A DNA stretch of 64,000 nucleotides, taken from positions 4,105,001 through 4,169,000 of the forward strand of contig NZ_JAUOEO010000001.1 of NCBI RefSeq assembly GCF_030540825.1, given 5' to 3'. Position 1 is the first letter of the stretch; each line of letters begins with the position of its first letter. Below the pieces are notes generated by a model. The model was not told the origin of the DNA, ran no database searches, and was given only the letters and a program-made list of their open reading frames with translations. The DNA comes from Flavivirga spongiicola (GTDB lineage Bacteria; Bacteroidota; Bacteroidia; Flavobacteriales; Flavobacteriaceae). Below are positions 19,606 through 28,267 of the stretch, piece by piece. A program made the translations under genes and the position numbers.

Positions 19606-19748
19606 GTTAGATCAGGGTTTTTAATTAAATTGCAGCAAATATGAAAAAAAAATTTTAAAGACAAATTAATATTATATTAAGTAGTACATTTTAACGATAA
19701 ACGCCATGGGTTTTGTTGAAATACATTAATATTCCGATGAAGGGAGTC

Positions 19749-20771
19749 TTATTTATAGTAGGATTTAAACCAATCGACAAAAGACTTAACTCCATCTTTT
19801 ATTGATGTATTTGGACTATAGTTATAATCTTTGATTAGCTCATCAACATTAGCCCAGGTACGTTCTACATCTCCTGGCTGTATAGGTAGCATATCCTTTT
19901 TTGCTTCTTTCTCTAAATTCAATTCAATTTCTTTAATAAAATCCAAGAGTTTTACCGAGTTATTATTACCTATATTATATACCTTATATAATTTATTGTT
20001 TTTAATTCGTTGTTTTGTAGGAGCTTCTATTATTCTTGTAACACCTTCAACAATATCATCTATATAAGTAAAGTCGCGTTCCATTTTCCCATAATTGAAT
20101 ACTTTTATAGGTTTATTGTTAACTATAGCGTCAGTAAATAAAAACATCGCCATATCAGGTCTTCCCCAAGGACCATAAACTGTAAAGAAGCGAAGCCCTG
20201 TTGTTGGTATTTTGAATAAGTGACTATATGTGTGAGCCATCAATTCATTACTCTTTTTTGTGGCTGCATATAAACTGATAGGGTTGTCTACATTATCATC
20301 TGTGGAAAAAGGAACTTTTTTGTTTAAGCCATAAACACTTGAACTACTTGCATAAACTAGATGCTTTATGTTATAGTTTCTGCAACATTCAAGAAGGTTT
20401 AAAAAACCTACTAAATTTGAATCAACGTAAGATTCTGGGTTTTCTAAACTATATCTAACACCTGCTTGCGCAGCTAGGTTACATACTACATCAAATTGTT
20501 CTTCTTTAAATAGTTTAGGTAGCTCTTCTCTATCTTCTAAGTTCATTCTAACAAAAGAAAAACTGTTAAGCTTTTTACTTGAACATAAATTATTAAAAGT
20601 ATTAGCCTCATTTTTAGCAATGCCTAGCTCTTTAAGCCTATTATATTTTAAACTAATATCATAGTAGTCATTTATATTATCAAGGCCTACAACTGAATGC
20701 CCACTATTTATTAGAGCCTTAGAGGTATAAAACCCAATAAATCCAGCAGCTCCTGTTACTAGTATTTTCAT
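19749..20771 (-). CDS. UDP-glucuronate 4-epimerase (CapI/GAE-like)
   Basis: A 340-residue extended short-chain dehydrogenase with GAAGFIGFYTS (residues 7-17), NINDYYDISLKYNRL (38-52) typical of UDP-GlcA 4-epimerases, catalytic Ser in ASSSSVYG near 142, Tyr-x-x-x-Lys in SLYAATKKS near 165, and GDVERTWAN near 303. It would convert UDP-GlcA from the ugd product to UDP-GalA. It is the first gene of the leftward block and has a 143-bp gap before the next gene. The 256-bp gap upstream is shared with the divergent MBOAT gene; no clear -33/-7 pair was found there. Confidence 0.88.
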   Translation of the reverse strand: MKILVTGAAGFIGFYTSKALINSGHSVVGLDNINDYYDISLKYNRLKELGIAKNEANTFNNLCSSKKLNSFSFVRMNLEDREELPKLFKEEQFDVVCNLAAQAGVRYSLENPESYVDSNLVGFLNLLECCRNYNIKHLVYASSSSVYGLNKKVPFSTDDNVDNPISLYAATKKSNELMAHTYSHLFKIPTTGLRFFTVYGPWGRPDMAMFLFTDAIVNNKPIKVFNYGKMERDFTYIDDIVEGVTRIIEAPTKQRIKNNKLYKVYNIGNNNSVKLLDFIKEIELNLEKEAKKDMLPIQPGDVERTWANVDELIKDYNYSPNTSIKDGVKSFVDWFKSYYK

Positions 20772-21027
20772 CTTAAATTATTTTCTTTTTAATGATTATA
20801 AATAATAAAGCAAAGATGTAAAATAGTATTGATATTAAACTAAAAAGCTGTTGAAACTTATATTTTTAACGATGACATTGATTGAAATAATAAAGTCTTA
20901 ATTTAGTTAATAATGCTGTTTATTGGTAAAATACCTTAATACATCGAAAATTAATGCTTATTTTTTAACATCTCTAGGATATATATTTATATTCGCTTCC
21001 AATTAATTACAAACTATTAGTTAATAT

Positions 21028-22428
21028 ATGATTTTTAATTCAGTTGCTTTTTTAATTTTTTTTCTAATAGTTTTTATTTCATATTGGTTAATTCCCAAAA
21101 GACTTTTTAGATGGCAAAATATATTATTGCTTATAGCTAGCTATGTTTTTTATGGCTGGTGGGATTGGAGGTTCTTATCACTCATTGCATTTTCTACAAT
21201 TTTAGACTACTATATTGGAATACGAATTGATTCGTCAATATCAAAAAAAAAATTGTTTTTGATAATCAGCTTAATATCAAATTTAGGACTTTTATGCGTA
21301 TTTAAATATTTTAACTTTTTTATTGAATCTTGGGTTAATCTTTGGTCTCTTTTTGGATATGAAATGTCAATGGGAACTCTAAATATTATTCTTCCTGTTG
21401 GGATTTCTTTCTATACGTTTCAAACTATGTCTTATTCAATAGATATTTATAGAGGAGAACTTAAACCAACTAAAAATTTTATTGCATTTGCTACTTTTGT
21501 TAGTTTTTTTCCACAACTTGTAGCTGGGCCTATTGAAAGAGCTTCAAATTTACTTCCTCAATTAGAACGGGAAAGGCAATTAAATTTAAACCGGTTTAAA
21601 GAAGGTTTACTTCAAATTTTTATTGGTTTTTTTAGAAAAGTTGTTGTAGCAGATGCTATAGGAGCAACAATTGATGGAATTTATAATGCTCCCGATATTC
21701 ATAATGCATCCAGTATTGTTATGGCTGTCGTATTATATTCTTTTCAGATTTATTTTGATTTTAGTGGTTATTCCGATATAGCTATAGGTACGGCTAAAAT
21801 TTTAGGTTTTGATTTTAAAAGAAATTTTAACCTTCCGTATTTTTCTGTATCTATTACCGAGTTTTGGAGGAGATGGCATATTTCATTATCCAGCTGGTTA
21901 AGGGACTATTTATACATACCTCTGGGAGGAAATAAAAAAGGAGTTAAAATTCAATACAGGAACTTGTTTATAACTATGTTATTAGGTGGATTATGGCATG
22001 GTAGCTCTTGGAATTTTGTTGTTTGGGGAGCAATTCATGGTTTATTTTTAAGTATAGAAAAAAAGTTTGGGTTAATACCTAAAAAGTATACAATGTCGAA
22101 AAATTTAGTTATTTTTTGCCTTGTCAGTTTGGTTTGGATTTTTTTTAGAGCTTTAAGTTTTGATGACTCCACTCTTATTTTTTCCAAGCTTTTAAGTGGC
22201 CCATATTTAATGCCTTATGTAGGTAATTCGGCTAGATTTATAGGGCTTTTTTACGGTTTGATTTTGGCACTAATTTTTGATGTTTATATATTTAAAAAAG
22301 ATTTGAGCATAGAAAATTTAGGATCTAAGTTAAGTACATTAAGTTTTATAATTATTTCAAATTTTATTTTAATTAATATTGTTTTGTTCTTTTCTAGCTC
22401 TAGTAACTTTATATATTTTCAATTTTAA
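21028..22428 (+). CDS. MBOAT O-acyltransferase (AlgI/DltB-like), copy 2
   Basis: A 466-residue polytopic AlgI-type protein, clearly paralogous to 14466-15914: YVFYGWWDWRFLSLI near 38, LPVGISFYTFQTMSYSIDIYR near 122, QLVAGPIERASNLLPQ near 162, LRDYLYIPLGGNKKG near 291 and GGLWHGSSW near 320 with the catalytic histidine. It heads a rightward group divergent from the uronic-acid cassette. The stop codon is followed directly by the ATG of the SGNH-like gene, so the two are translationally coupled. It may add a different acyl group, or modify a different residue, from copy 1 (inference). Confidence 0.92.
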   Translation: MIFNSVAFLIFFLIVFISYWLIPKRLFRWQNILLLIASYVFYGWWDWRFLSLIAFSTILDYYIGIRIDSSISKKKLFLIISLISNLGLLCVFKYFNFFIESWVNLWSLFGYEMSMGTLNIILPVGISFYTFQTMSYSIDIYRGELKPTKNFIAFATFVSFFPQLVAGPIERASNLLPQLERERQLNLNRFKEGLLQIFIGFFRKVVVADAIGATIDGIYNAPDIHNASSIVMAVVLYSFQIYFDFSGYSDIAIGTAKILGFDFKRNFNLPYFSVSITEFWRRWHISLSSWLRDYLYIPLGGNKKGVKIQYRNLFITMLLGGLWHGSSWNFVVWGAIHGLFLSIEKKFGLIPKKYTMSKNLVIFCLVSLVWIFFRALSFDDSTLIFSKLLSGPYLMPYVGNSARFIGLFYGLILALIFDVYIFKKDLSIENLGSKLSTLSFIIISNFILINIVLFFSSSSNFIYFQF

Positions 22429-23346
22429 ATGAAAAAAATAATAAAATTAATATTAATATTAGCCATAGTTTTCTTTATAACAGATAGAGTGGTTTATTTG
22501 GCTATAAAAACATTCGACAAGAAAGTTTTTACTGGGCAGAGTGTAGGTAAGGTTAATCAGTTTTTATTATTAAAAGATTCTGTTGATTTATTGGTTTTTG
22601 GTAGTTCTAGAGCAAATCATCATTTAGATAACAGGCTGTTAGATAGCTCATCATATAATATGGGAGTAGATGGAACTAAAATTGGTTATAGCGCAGCCTT
22701 AATAGCTACTTTAAATAAAAAAAGACAAAATATATTTATTCATATAGACCCTGACATGTTATTTGATTCAGAATACAAGGGTGATGATATATCAATTCTA
22801 TTAAATTTAATAAAAAGAAATAAAAAAATCGATGAATTTATTTTTGACTTTTTACCTCAAGAAAATTATTTGTCTAAGATATTCAATTGCTATGCTTATA
22901 ACGGTAAAGTTTTGGGCATAGCAAGAAATTATATTGCTCCAACATACGATTTTAATAATTATAATGGGTATGATCCACTATACCCAAGTAAAGAACAAGC
23001 CAAAATTTTTAAAGAACTTAAGGAAAAAGACAGTCTGCATGGTTTTCATAATGACTCATTTAATTCTTCTCCAAATCAACTTACAAATGAATTAATTAAT
23101 CGGATTATTATAAAATGTGAAGAAAATAATTCGAGGTTAGTATTTTTTACTTCTCCAACTCTAATTAAGCATAAGAATAAAGTCAAGTTTAATATTCGTG
23201 AATATTTTAGAGGTAAAGAGGTGAAATATTATGATTTTTCAGACATCCTTGATAATGAAAATATAGGGAATTGGAAAGATTTTACTCATTTATCAGAAAA
23301 AGGTGCCAGAATTTTTTCTAATCAATTTAAAGATGCATTTTATTAG
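22429..23346 (+). CDS. SGNH-like membrane-anchored protein, partner of MBOAT (copy 2)
   Basis: The 305-residue product has an N-terminal membrane anchor (about residues 5-25) and a periplasmic domain. LLVFGSSRANHH near residue 55 gives a GxS block-I motif, NMGVDGTKIG resembles the following block, and WKDFTHLSEKGARIFS near 283 gives the Asp-x-x-His pair. Gene order with the MBOAT protein is the same as at 13552-15914, although the two SGNH-like proteins differ so much that they are hard to align outside the motifs. It begins on the base after the MBOAT stop codon. Confidence 0.65.
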   Translation: MKKIIKLILILAIVFFITDRVVYLAIKTFDKKVFTGQSVGKVNQFLLLKDSVDLLVFGSSRANHHLDNRLLDSSSYNMGVDGTKIGYSAALIATLNKKRQNIFIHIDPDMLFDSEYKGDDISILLNLIKRNKKIDEFIFDFLPQENYLSKIFNCYAYNGKVLGIARNYIAPTYDFNNYNGYDPLYPSKEQAKIFKELKEKDSLHGFHNDSFNSSPNQLTNELINRIIIKCEENNSRLVFFTSPTLIKHKNKVKFNIREYFRGKEVKYYDFSDILDNENIGNWKDFTHLSEKGARIFSNQFKDAFY

Positions 23347-23476
23347 TTTTTTTGTTTATTTATAACTGCTAAAGCTCCCCCTTCATTAAACATAACTTAA
23401 AACTTTTGTTAAATTTTAAGTTTATTATTGACTTTTTTACTAGTAGTTTACTTTCCTTATTTTAACAAGATTCCAT

Positions 23477-23542
23477 AAAGTTATTAACAATTACAAGGTT
23501 CTTAATAAGAAAGTTATTAACAATGATAATATTCTTAATGAG
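23477..23542 (+). repeat. Two tandem 33-bp repeats
   Basis: Two head-to-tail 33-bp units start at 23477 and 23510. Both begin AAAGTTATTAACAAT and end TTCTTAAT followed by AAG or GAG. They lie in the 426-bp gap before the pectate-lyase-like gene. The gap holds no coding sequence that I can support. It also contains a 16-bp palindrome at 23623-23638 and a pair of related ATCTTA-rich segments at about 23635-23690. A role as tandem binding sites for a regulator is possible. Confidence 0.6.
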
Positions 23543-23622
23543 TTTCTGCTATTTTTGTTTTTCGTTTTGAAATCCATAAATGATTTTGAATCGTATATAA
23601 TTGGAGTACTAACCAAAAAAAC

Positions 23623-23638
23623 ATTTTATCGATAAAAT
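23623..23638. promoter_or_regulatory. 16-bp perfect palindrome, operator candidate
   Basis: ATTTTATCGATAAAAT is a perfect 16-bp palindrome 135 bp before the pectate-lyase-like start codon. It is the clearest dyad in this intergenic region. ATTTTATCGAT also occurs inside the 41-bp repeats at 1560 and 3175 and at about 47957, but without the second half. Binding by a dimeric regulator is inference. Confidence 0.4.
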
Positions 23639-23772
23639 CTTACACTTAAACAGATTTAATCAAATTACAAACGTATTTTGTCGAAAATCTTATACGTTTT
23701 GACGATTTTTTTGAGTTATTTATGTCAACATTGAATCAATTACTAACGAGTACCCCAATTAACAAATAGATT

Positions 23773-25632
23773 ATGGAATTTTTTTTAAAACCTACAGCAA
23801 AAGCATGTTTAACGATGTTTATTATCTCTCTACTAATGCTTTTTTCAACTTTATCCTGTAACAATGAAGAAATTTTTGCGAGTGAAGCAATTATCCCTGA
23901 AGATGAAGAAGTAAACACTCCTGAAGATGAAGATGATTCTCAAATTACTCTTGTGAATGATGAATTTACTACAATTGAAGATACATCTACTCCCATTGCT
24001 CTCTTTACTAACGATGTAATAAGTTTTGATAATGTTATTTTTACGTATGTTGAACCTGATAATGGTTCTCTAGATGTAGATAACAATCAAACCCCTGATA
24101 ATCCTATTGATGATATAATAAGTTATATACCCAATACTGGGTTTGAGGGTACTGATACCTTTGAGTATACAATATGCGATACAGAAACTCAACAAACATG
24201 CGATACGGCAACAGTAACTATAACTGTGACTCCTAAACAATCAATAGATGATGATTTTGCTGGAGAATTAAAAGCTTTCCCCTCTGCATATGGAGCAGGA
24301 GCTTATTCAACAGGGGGACGAGGCGGTAATGTATATCATGTTACAAATTTAAACGATTCTGGGCCTGGTTCTTTTAGTTGGGCAGTAAATCAGCCTAGAC
24401 CAGCTACTGTGGTTTTTGATGTTTCAGGAATAATTAAGCTACAAACTTGGTTAACTATCAGCGGGAGTGATTTAACTATTGCAGGACAAACTGCCCCAGA
24501 GGGAGGAATAACGCTTACCTACGAACCTTCTGTGAGACTTAGAATGGCAGCATCTGATAACATTGTAATAAGATATTTACGATTCCGCCCTTATCATTCT
24601 GGTAATGATGCGTTTGAAATATTTAGTGATAACAATGAAGCCACAAATATTGTACTAGATCATATATCAGGTTCTTATGGTGGTGATGAAACTATGAGTA
24701 TAAGAGGAAGAGACACGCATAACATTACTTTTCAAAGACTTTTAATAGCCGAAAGTAAAACGGGGTCTTTATTTGGAGACTCTGATAGTAATAGTCCTAA
24801 TAATAGCTATGATAATTCTATACATAACTGTTTATACTTTAATGTATCTCATAGAACACCAAACGCTGCAAGTTCTGGTCGAATAGATATTATAAACAAT
24901 ATATCTCATGATTGGCATTATAGAATGACTTATTTACAACATGGTACACGAACTAACCATATTAATAATTACGGATCGGCAGGAGCAAGAAAAAGTTTAT
25001 ATACATCCAACCGTACAAATCCGGGACATCAAGTTAATGCTGCAAATAGTGCACATGGTCACCAAATTTACACCGCAGGAAATATAATTGATAAAGGTTT
25101 TTTTACAGATCCTAATGCTGATAACAGGGTTCTTTGGGCTGAATATAATGGTGGCTTTCAAAACGTAGGTTTGTTACCTAATTCACAATTCACTTCTGTA
25201 CAACACCCATTATTAGGCGCTCCTCTTCCAATAAAATCTGCCAGAGATGCATATAACGATATTATCAAAAACGTTGGAGCAAATGCTTTCCTAAACGCAG
25301 ATGGAAGTGTCGGTTATTATACCGATACACAAGACACATTTTACCTCAATATTATGAATCAAGGAGAAGGGGCATTTCATCCTTATGAAATGTATGATCA
25401 AGTAAGAAGTTGGACTTCAGAATCTATGTATCTTAATTTCATAGCTGGAATTAACTCTAACCCAATAAATACTAGACCTACAGGTTATGATACTGATGGA
25501 GATGGCATGCCTAATGTTTGGGAAACAATGTATGGAACAAACCCAGATGTACCAGACAATAATGATGATAAAGACGGAGACGGTTACACTAACCTAGAAG
25601 AATTTTTAAATTCTGTTGATAAGAATCAATAA
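23773..25632 (+). CDS. Pectate-lyase-like lipoprotein (PL1-type beta-helix) with Ig/cadherin-like and Ca-binding tail domains
   Basis: The 619-residue protein begins with a lipoprotein signal (hydrophobic stretch ending LFSTLSC, Cys near 29) and an acidic linker. Residues about 62-155 resemble the cadherin/VCBS-like repeat, with the usual NDEF start and TDTFEYTICD. Residues 170-560 are a beta-helix of the pectate lyase 1 type: GGRGGNVYHVTNLNDSG, VVFDVSG, IAGQTAPEGG, NIVIRYLRFRP and VLDHISGSYGGDE. The tail has thrombospondin-3-like calcium motifs (DTDGDGMPNVWE, DKDGDGYTNLEEF). It is predicted to be surface or outer-membrane bound and to cleave uronic-acid polymers. It lies in a locus able to make UDP-GalA, so it may trim the cell's own polymer. 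No T9SS C-terminal sorting domain was seen. Confidence 0.85.
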   Translation: MEFFLKPTAKACLTMFIISLLMLFSTLSCNNEEIFASEAIIPEDEEVNTPEDEDDSQITLVNDEFTTIEDTSTPIALFTNDVISFDNVIFTYVEPDNGSLDVDNNQTPDNPIDDIISYIPNTGFEGTDTFEYTICDTETQQTCDTATVTITVTPKQSIDDDFAGELKAFPSAYGAGAYSTGGRGGNVYHVTNLNDSGPGSFSWAVNQPRPATVVFDVSGIIKLQTWLTISGSDLTIAGQTAPEGGITLTYEPSVRLRMAASDNIVIRYLRFRPYHSGNDAFEIFSDNNEATNIVLDHISGSYGGDETMSIRGRDTHNITFQRLLIAESKTGSLFGDSDSNSPNNSYDNSIHNCLYFNVSHRTPNAASSGRIDIINNISHDWHYRMTYLQHGTRTNHINNYGSAGARKSLYTSNRTNPGHQVNAANSAHGHQIYTAGNIIDKGFFTDPNADNRVLWAEYNGGFQNVGLLPNSQFTSVQHPLLGAPLPIKSARDAYNDIIKNVGANAFLNADGSVGYYTDTQDTFYLNIMNQGEGAFHPYEMYDQVRSWTSESMYLNFIAGINSNPINTRPTGYDTDGDGMPNVWETMYGTNPDVPDNNDDKDGDGYTNLEEFLNSVDKNQ

Positions 25633-25661
25633 AACTTCAAACATAATATTTAAGATTATAT

Positions 25662-25702
25662 AATTCGGGTTTGGGTAATTAATTATTATCTAAACCCGAA
25701 TT
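25662..25702. terminator. Bidirectional hairpin terminator
   Basis: AATTCGGGTTT (25662-25672) pairs perfectly with AAACCCGAATT (25692-25702) across a 19-nt loop. It lies between the convergent lyase and amidotransferase genes, and the right arm overlaps the last codons of the amidotransferase gene (stop at 25686-25688). A long U run is lacking, so efficiency is uncertain. Confidence 0.6.
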
Positions 25703-27491
25703 CTTTATACCACTTGCTTAAAACATATAGTTTCCATATATTTTCGGTATGGTCATGTACATTGTTCATATGTTCATTCAGTATTTTCTTAAATTTTGAA
25801 ATATTCAAATTTGGGACAGAGTTTAAAAAATCATCATTTAAGGCTGAAAGAAATTCTTCTCTTAATTCGTTTCTCATCCAGTTGCCAATAGGTACCGAAA
25901 ACCCTTTTTTTGGTTGTGTAAATACTTCCTCTGGAATATACTCTTTTAATATATCTCTTAATAACTTTTTTTGCCTTCCTGATTCATAGCGATAGGACAT
26001 AGGAAGAGATCTCGCAAATTCTATAACTCTATAATCCAGAAAAGGACTTCTAACTTCAACAGAATAGGCCATACTTGCTCTATCTACTTTTACATTGCTA
26101 TCATTTTCCAGCCAAAGCTTTATATTTAAATCAGCTGCTTTTTGTAAAAAATTATCAGACCATTTTTTGTAGCCTTGATAATATTTCATGTAGTCTTGTT
26201 TTTGTTCTTTTAACAAAAAGCCTTTTCTAGAGAAAATATTCTCAATAAAGTCATTTTTTGTCTTTGTTTTTAGGGCATTTCTAACCCTATGAGAATTTTG
26301 ACCAATTAATTTTAAAAAAAATGGTTTACCTAAAAACTTTCTTATTGGGTATGGTATATTTATTATATTCTTATTTTTTACTAAGGAATGAAAATGAGTG
26401 TACCCCATAAAACTTTCATCACCTCCATCTCCTGATAAAGCTACCGTTACATGCTCTCTAGTTACTTGATTTAGCAATAAAGAGGGGAGAGCAGAACTAT
26501 CCGCAAAAGGTTCGTCGTAAACTTCAGTTAGTTTAGGGATGAGTTTTAAAATATCATCAGAACTACATATTGTTGTTTTGTGGTTAGAATCGATGATTTT
26601 AGCAAATTGTTCAGCAATTTTACTTTCATCAAATTTAGGATCTTCAAATCCAATAGAAAATGTATTTATTTGAGTTTTTGAGACTTTAGCGGCAATGCTA
26701 GATACTAATGCTGAGTCTATACCTCCGGATAAAAAGGATCCAATCGGCACATCAGACTGAAGCCTTATTTTTACTGCATCAATTAGTAAATCATGAAGTT
26801 CTTTTTTTGCTTCTTCATAAGAAATATTTTTAATTTTTACATCATTTAAATTCCAATATTCTTTAATTGTAAATTCTTTAGAATTTAAATCTATTTTCAT
26901 GAAATTCCCTGGAGGAAGTTTATAAACATCTTCAATAACAGTATATGGGCTAGGAATAAACTTGCAATCTAAGAACATTGAGATAGATTCTTTGTCAACT
27001 GTTTTGTTTTTCAGCAAAGGTCTTATCTGACTGCAAATTTCAAATTCACCATTCTTCCAGAAATAATAAAATGGTTTTACTCCTAATCGATCTCTAGCTG
27101 AAAAAACCTCATTATTTGCTACATCATAAATACAAAAAGCAAACATGCCATTTAGTCTTTGTAAAACATCTTCTCCCCATTCATTATAACCAATTAAAAG
27201 AACTTCAGTATCACTTTCTGTTTTAAAAGAATAGCCTTTATCCAGTAATTCTTTTTTTATATCCTTATAGTTGTAAATTTCTCCATTAAAAACGATATGC
27301 AAATTTTCATATACCATTGGTTGGTGAGAACGAGCATCTAAATCTAAAATAGAAAGTCTAAGATGTCCAAGCGAAAGATTGTTGATTTTTTTTATACCAG
27401 TATAATCAGGTCCTCTAAAAGAAATTGATTCTAACTTTTCTTTTATTAGATCTTTTTCATAAGGAATATTAGTTAAGTATATACCACACAT
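25686..27491 (-). CDS. Asparagine-synthase-like glutamine amidotransferase, capsule copy 2
   Basis: The 601-residue protein starts MCGIYLT with Cys2 as glutaminase nucleophile. It has FNGEIYNYKDI (69-79), DRLGVKPFYYF (134-144), the synthetase loop SGGIDSA (255-261), SGDGGDESFMGY and DRASMAYSVEVRSPFLD. It is only moderately similar to the other amidotransferase at 5606-7507 and has GVKP where that one has GEKP. It is the last gene of a leftward operon with a UbiA-type prenyltransferase, a polytopic protein and a HAD phosphatase, 105 bp from the HAD gene. Amidation of a uronic acid is the likely role; free asparagine synthesis is the alternative. Confidence 0.86.
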   Translation of the reverse strand: MCGIYLTNIPYEKDLIKEKLESISFRGPDYTGIKKINNLSLGHLRLSILDLDARSHQPMVYENLHIVFNGEIYNYKDIKKELLDKGYSFKTESDTEVLLIGYNEWGEDVLQRLNGMFAFCIYDVANNEVFSARDRLGVKPFYYFWKNGEFEICSQIRPLLKNKTVDKESISMFLDCKFIPSPYTVIEDVYKLPPGNFMKIDLNSKEFTIKEYWNLNDVKIKNISYEEAKKELHDLLIDAVKIRLQSDVPIGSFLSGGIDSALVSSIAAKVSKTQINTFSIGFEDPKFDESKIAEQFAKIIDSNHKTTICSSDDILKLIPKLTEVYDEPFADSSALPSLLLNQVTREHVTVALSGDGGDESFMGYTHFHSLVKNKNIINIPYPIRKFLGKPFFLKLIGQNSHRVRNALKTKTKNDFIENIFSRKGFLLKEQKQDYMKYYQGYKKWSDNFLQKAADLNIKLWLENDSNVKVDRASMAYSVEVRSPFLDYRVIEFARSLPMSYRYESGRQKKLLRDILKEYIPEEVFTQPKKGFSVPIGNWMRNELREEFLSALNDDFLNSVPNLNISKFKKILNEHMNNVHDHTENIWKLYVLSKWYKEFGFR

Positions 27492-27596
27492 GCTTGTTTT
27501 TTTTGTAAAGCACGCTTATATTTTTTATAAATACAATATAAATATTAGAAAATCTATAAAAAGGTTAAAAGTTAAGATGTCATGCTTTATACTACC

Positions 27597-28238
27597 TTAT
27601 AAATGTTCATTTTTCCAGTATTTATCTACATTATCAGAATCCAGCTTCATCAAATATGATTGGTTGGTTAATTCTAAAAAATGCTTATCAGAAGAACTAT
27701 CACCGTAGCCATAACTAAAGGCATAATTTTTGTTCTTCAAATATTCGGTAAGGAATGTTCTTTTTTCAATTCCAAAGCAGTTATTGCCTTTGATTTTACC
27801 AGTAAAACAGTCATCTATTGTTTCGAATTGTGTAGATTTTAGCTCATAATTATTAGATGCACACCATTGTTTTAGCCAAATGTCTGATGATGCAGTTAAT
27901 ATTATAATATCATGTTCTTGCTCTTGATGCCATTTTAATACGTTTAATGCAGATTTATAACAAAGAGCAGGTAAGATTGTTTCTGAAAATTCGACTCCTT
28001 TTTTTTTAAGCTCAGAAGCTTTATATCCTTTGAAAAAAAAAGAAAAAAAGCATTCTTTCAACCTATTATTATTGTAAAGCTTTAGATAAAATAAAATAAT
28101 AAATGGAGATAAAACTACTATCCCTAGATAAAAAAACAAAGTTCCTTTACAAAACTTTATAAACTCAAGATAAGTGTCTTTAGATGTTATGGTCCCATCT
28201 AAATCAAAAACTGCAATAGTATTTATATTTTTAATCAT
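27597..28238 (-). CDS. HAD-IB family phosphatase (candidate polyprenyl-phosphoribose-5-phosphate phosphatase)
   Basis: The 213-residue HAD hydrolase has motif I FDLDGTITSKDT (nucleophile Asp12, Asp14), motif II in LTASSD near 123, a motif III Lys in GIEKRTF near 167 and motif IV YGDSSSD near 185. A hydrophobic segment at about residues 33-55 suggests membrane contact, as in PgpC/CicA-like members. It is encoded with a DPPR-synthase-like UbiA protein. In mycobacteria the DPPR synthase gene is also accompanied by a phosphatase gene, the product of which removes the 5-phosphate from decaprenyl-phosphoribose-phosphate. I infer the same role here; PgpC-like phosphatidylglycerophosphate phosphatase activity is the alternative. 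Confidence 0.78.
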   Translation of the reverse strand: MIKNINTIAVFDLDGTITSKDTYLEFIKFCKGTLFFYLGIVVLSPFIILFYLKLYNNNRLKECFFSFFFKGYKASELKKKGVEFSETILPALCYKSALNVLKWHQEQEHDIIILTASSDIWLKQWCASNNYELKSTQFETIDDCFTGKIKGNNCFGIEKRTFLTEYLKNKNYAFSYGYGDSSSDKHFLELTNQSYLMKLDSDNVDKYWKNEHL

Positions 28239-28267
28239 TTTTGATGTGTAAAAATTAATTCGCTTAC

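Noticed and set aside
27490..27708. 72-residue plus-strand frame between the amidotransferase and HAD genes
   Set aside because: It overlaps the 3' end of the HAD gene on the other strand and shows no family or signal features.
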